From contig DASRFA010000056.1 in the NCBI GenBank assembly GCA_035651755.1, positions 248,001 through 312,000 on the forward strand: DNA of 64,000 bases. The letters run 5' to 3'. The position numbers were made by a program, and so were the translations under genes. The stretch is from DASRFA01 sp035651755 (GTDB lineage Bacteria; Desulfobacterota; Binatia; UBA12015). Position 1 is the first letter of the stretch, and each line of letters opens with the position of its first letter. Below the pieces are notes generated by a model. It was given only the letters and a program-made list of their open reading frames with translations. It did not search any database and was not told the DNA's origin. This document shows, in pieces, positions 62,751-64,000 of the stretch.

Positions 62751-63827
62751 CTACGGAAGCAGCTCGCCCGCGTCGAGCTCGATGGCCGACGCGTAGAGCC
62801 TCTCCGCGATCGCGTCGAGGAGTCGCGCGGTGCGGCCCTCGGGCTCGGGGCCGCAGATGGTGAAGCTGAAGACCGGGATGCAGAGGCAGTAGAGGACGGC
62901 GAGGCGAAAATCGGTGAGCGCCTCGTCGAAGGCGTAGTCGGTGCGCCCGGCGCGCAGCAGCCCCTCGTGCCAGGCGGCGAAGACCTCGAGCTGATGGCCG
63001 CGGCGTTCGGCCGGGGGCTCGCTGCCGCCCAGCATGCGCGCGATGTCGATCGCCGCCAGGCTGCGGTTGGTGAGCTGCCAGTCGAGGACGACGACCTCGG
63101 AGCACGGCTCGCCGTCGCCGACCAGGAGGTTGTCCGCGCGCAGGTCGCCGTGGATCAGCGTCACCGGCCGCGCGGCGATGCGCTCCTCGAGCCAACCGAT
63201 CTTTCGCACGACGCGCTCGCCGAGGCGGACGGCGTCGCGGCCGATGCGCAGCTCGTAGCAGCGCGCGAAGGCGGGCCAGTGATCGGCGAAGCCCTCGTCG
63301 AAGAAGTGATCGTGGAGCGGAAGCCAGTCGAGCCCGTCGAGCGCGCCCGGGCGCGCGAACGCGGCGTGGAGCTTTGCCACCTCGCGGGCCGTGAAGAGCA
63401 CCTGCTCGTGACGCATGCCGTGCACCTGATCGAGGGCGCGATAGGCGGTGAGGTCCTCCATCAGCAGGACCTTCCCGTCGCCGGACGCGTCGGCCCAGTA
63501 GATGCGCGGGAGCCGTAGGGGCACGCGGCCCGCCACCTCGCGGTAGAAGCGGACCTCGCGGTCGAAGGCCCCGAAGCGGCGCTCGGCGTCGCGGAAGCCG
63601 CCCTCGGCCGGCTCGAGCTTCGCGACGAGCGACCCGGGCGCGCCGTCGGGCGGTGCGGTCGCGTAGTCGATGTCGATCTGGACCGTCAGGCTCAGGAAGC
63701 CGCGCTGTGCGCCGATCGTCCGCGTACGAACCGCCGTGACCGGCGGCAGATCCGTGGCGCCGCCGGCGCGGAGCGCCTCGTCGACCCATTCGGCGGTGAT
63801 CCCTTCGACGTTCTCCGGGACGTGCAC
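62751..63827 (-). CDS. APH/ecdysteroid-kinase-like phosphotransferase
   Basis: The 358-residue protein has the protein-kinase-like fold of aminoglycoside phosphotransferases: SLVAKLEPAEGG carries the ATP lysine, VLLMEDLTAYRALDQVHGM the hinge region, TLIHGDLRADNLLVGDGEP the catalytic loop with Asp and Asn, and VVVLDWQLTNRSLAAIDIA the metal Asp. Such proteins near acyl-CoA genes often resemble acyl-CoA dehydrogenase-linked or ecdysteroid-type kinases acting on small hydroxylated lipids. It is upstream of the thiolase on the same strand. The substrate is inferred only from context. Confidence 0.9.
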   Translation of the reverse strand: MHVPENVEGITAEWVDEALRAGGATDLPPVTAVRTRTIGAQRGFLSLTVQIDIDYATAPPDGAPGSLVAKLEPAEGGFRDAERRFGAFDREVRFYREVAGRVPLRLPRIYWADASGDGKVLLMEDLTAYRALDQVHGMRHEQVLFTAREVAKLHAAFARPGALDGLDWLPLHDHFFDEGFADHWPAFARCYELRIGRDAVRLGERVVRKIGWLEERIAARPVTLIHGDLRADNLLVGDGEPCSEVVVLDWQLTNRSLAAIDIARMLGGSEPPAERRGHQLEVFAAWHEGLLRAGRTDYAFDEALTDFRLAVLYCLCIPVFSFTICGPEPEGRTARLLDAIAERLYASAIELDAGELLP

Positions 63828-63937
63828 GGCCCGAGGCGACTATCACGGGCGCGAGGGATTGTCCCGGCCCGGGCACGCGAGCCGACGATGTCACCGCGGG
63901 TCGGCAACGACGTACGGGAAAGCGGGAGGACAAAGTG

Positions 63938-64000
63938 ATGCACAGGATGACCCCAGTGATTCTGCTCGCCGGCTGCGCGCTGTTCGCCGGCGCGACGCAC
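63938..64000 (+). CDS. start of a secreted or lipoprotein gene (off window)
   Basis: The first 21 codons read MHRMTPVILLAGCALFAGAT, a short hydrophobic signal with a lipobox-like LAGC. GGGAGGA lies upstream of ATG 63938 with suitable spacing. The gene continues beyond the window, so its identity cannot be told. It is divergent from the phosphotransferase gene. Confidence 0.6.
   Translation, partial: MHRMTPVILLAGCALFAGATH

Overview
The window is very GC-rich DNA (clearly above two thirds G+C by eye) with bacterial gene organisation: short intergenic gaps, ATGA, GTGA and TAATG start/stop overlaps, Shine-Dalgarno sequences and frequent GTG or TTG starts. The content suggests a Gram-negative soil or sediment bacterium of the myxobacterium/Desulfobacterota/Binatota sort. 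It has many lipoproteins, Cys-rich secreted proteins (including one with a Myxococcus-type CGNG...EQCDDGN repeat), several AMP-binding acyl-CoA synthetases, DUF1329 and DUF3556 proteins, a sigma-54 enhancer-binding regulator and a large membrane histidine kinase. This placement is inferred from gene content; no rRNA or tRNA gene was seen, nor any CRISPR array, insertion sequence or phage gene.

Region by region. 1-6576 (minus) is a four-gene operon: a membrane protein fused to a spermidine-synthase-like domain, a sulfatase-fold protein with Thr at the catalytic position, a TMTC-like TPR membrane protein, and a GT39-like membrane protein cut by the window edge. 6822-8984 is a large secreted Cys-rich repeat protein. 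9418-12314 holds a fatty acid hydroxylase-type protein divergent from a TetR regulator, with a palindromic operator between them, then an unusual membrane-anchored aldo/keto reductase with Cys clusters. 12412-17154 holds a small secreted protein, an SDR oxidoreductase whose start sits in a perfect hairpin, and an M1 aminopeptidase with a long histone-H1-like basic tail. 17230-24744 carries YqeY, a methyltransferase, a gamma-glutamylcyclotransferase, a polytopic membrane protein, an ArsR/monooxygenase pair with its own operator-like repeat, a GST, a PHB-depolymerase-like esterase and an acyl-CoA synthetase.

24781-30435 holds a PF09826-type beta-propeller lipoprotein divergent from a TIGR02147-like regulator with a 19-bp palindrome between them, a small coupled lipoprotein and a second acyl-CoA synthetase. 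30437-38244 looks like a sigma-54 module: an NtrC-type response regulator, secreted proteins preceded by -24/-12 promoters, and a PDZ/multi-TM/GAF histidine kinase. A near-identical sigma-54 promoter lies about 20 kb away, before the secreted protein at 48172-50421. That protein and the one at 33941-35803 share a C-terminal domain.

38396-45593 holds lnt (apolipoprotein N-acyltransferase), a DUF547 protein, an amidohydrolase, two 60-bp-spaced hairpin repeats, a beta-propeller lipoprotein, a third acyl-CoA synthetase and a GNAT acetyltransferase. 45590-55908 has a DUF3604 protein, the sigma-54-preceded secreted protein, a glycoside-hydrolase-like lipoprotein, a frameshifted gene remnant, an EamA-type transporter and a DUF3556 membrane protein. 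55916-64000 has a phosphoesterase (phospholipase C-like), a DUF1329 protein, a Sel1-like protein, two Cys-containing secreted proteins, a thiolase, an APH-type kinase and the first 21 codons of another secreted protein.

Together the acyl-CoA synthetases, thiolase, SDR, DUF1329, DUF3556, amidohydrolase and APH-like kinase suggest breakdown or remodelling of lipophilic compounds. The many lipoproteins and secreted Cys-rich proteins point to an elaborate cell envelope.
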